Source: an uncultured Blautia sp. (lineage in GTDB: Bacteria > Bacillota > Clostridia > Lachnospirales > Lachnospiraceae). From it: DNA of 7,309 nt. The notes under the pieces were generated by a model that saw only the letters and a list, made by a program, of their open reading frames with translations, ran no database searches and had not been told where the DNA came from. The DNA is taken from NCBI GenBank assembly GCA_945872375.1, contig CAMBYR010000100.1, positions 1 to 7,309 of the forward strand. The letters are read 5' to 3'. The position numbers were made by a program, and so were the translations under genes. Shown here piece after piece: positions 6,955 to 7,309 of the stretch (its first letter is position 1; each line of letters opens with the position of its first letter).

Positions 6955-6993
6955 TCATTTCCAACCGGTCAGGCGGAAGGAAATGATTTTTTT
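6955..6993. terminator. Bidirectional terminator between the SNF2 and DUF3783 genes
   Basis: TCATTTCC (6955-6962) pairs with GGAAATGA (6979-6986). After a symmetric AA/AA internal loop the stem continues as CCG (6965-6967) with CGG (6974-6976), closing on a 6-nt loop. Seven T residues (6987-6993) follow on the + strand. On the other side a run of A residues (6945-6951) reads as a T run three bases after the stem on the - strand, so the same hairpin can end the convergent gene. It begins 8 bp after the helicase stop codon. Confidence 0.88.
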
Positions 6994-7021
6994 GCGCCGG
7001 TAAGAGCCGCGTTTCACAGCT

Positions 7022-7309
7022 TCAGTGATCCGGATGATAGAACTGATGCTCTTTAGAAAGCTCTTCATAAAGCTTAATGGAATTCCAGTGCTGTGTGACA
7101 GGAGTAAGCACAGCCTTCAGGGCAACGGGTTTCAGATGGCTGTTCCTGAAAAATGCCAGAAAGGAATCCAGCTGCTCCTGAGAAAAATGATGCAGGACCA
7201 TCATTTCGTCATGAAAATTGCCTCCCAGGTGAAAGGTACTGTTCCTGGTAAAACCGGGAAGGTGAAAGAGATATCCCAGGGGTTCCCAGTATTCCGGGGG
7301 CTGAACGAT
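7022..7309 (-). CDS. C-terminal part of a DUF3783-type protein
   Basis: On the minus strand the frame is open from the window edge to a TGA at 7022-7024, giving 95 residues; the start lies beyond the window. The short stretch beginning at an internal ATG (7204) is only the end of this gene, since coding similarity continues upstream of it. Visible landmarks are a Pro-rich start with WEPLGYL and LPGF, then MMVLHHFSQEQLDSFLAFFR, then KAVLTPVTQHWNSIKLYEEL. From memory this is the pattern of DUF3783 proteins: a GF-type helix-strand unit, then KAVLTPxNxxW and LYEEL-x-x-EH near the C-terminus. The family has no established function. It converges on the SNF2 gene and appears to share its terminator. 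No membrane segment or signal is seen in this portion. Confidence 0.8.
   Translation of the reverse strand: MVQPPEYWEPLGYLFHLPGFTRNSTFHLGGNFHDEMMVLHHFSQEQLDSFLAFFRNSHLKPVALKAVLTPVTQHWNSIKLYEELSKEHQFYHPDH

Noticed and set aside
1..7309. CRISPR arrays, insertion sequences, tRNA/rRNA genes, toxin-antitoxin or phage genes
   Set aside because: Looked for and not seen; the window is almost fully accounted for by the genes listed, with no unexplained gap over 140 bp.

Overview
The window looks like an ordinary chromosomal segment of a Gram-positive, moderate-GC Firmicute, most likely a gut Lachnospiraceae-type clostridium. This rests on the style of the proteins (Leu/Gly heptad-repeat export protein, clostridial SNF2 helicase with an N-terminal Cys motif, DUF3783-type protein), the strong GGAGG ribosome binding sites, and U-tailed hairpin terminators. 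The genus is an inference; no rRNA or other marker gene is present.

Layout, left to right. (1) 1-632, +: the C-terminal 209 residues of a membrane or cell-surface protein, 22 consecutive x-L-x-x-G-x-x heptads followed by a 60-residue tail. It is probably the end of an MMPL/RND-type export protein. (2) 633-769: an AT-rich gap with a good sigma-A-like promoter and small inverted repeats, but no room for a SAM riboswitch or T-box. (3) 770-3362, +: a complete metN-metI-metQ operon encoding a methionine ABC importer (ATPase with C-terminal NIL sensor domain, permease, substrate-binding protein), closed by a strong intrinsic terminator at 3387-3435. (4) 3491-6946, +: a 1151-residue SNF2-family helicase with an N-terminal SWIM-like Cys motif, closed by a hairpin at 6955-6993 that can serve both strands. 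(5) 7022-7309, -: the C-terminal 95 residues of a convergent DUF3783-type protein that runs off the window.

The three met genes form one functional unit: MetQ captures methionine outside the membrane, MetI forms the channel, and MetN powers transport and is expected to be inhibited by internal methionine through its NIL domain. The SNF2 and DUF3783 genes are separate transcription units with no visible link to methionine. I see no mobile element, CRISPR array, RNA gene, phage gene or defence cassette, and no convincing evidence of a new multi-gene system. The points most worth a second look are a MetQ with no cysteine at all, hence no lipoprotein anchor, that ends in an acidic repeat tail, and a SWIM motif in the helicase whose usual His is Tyr.
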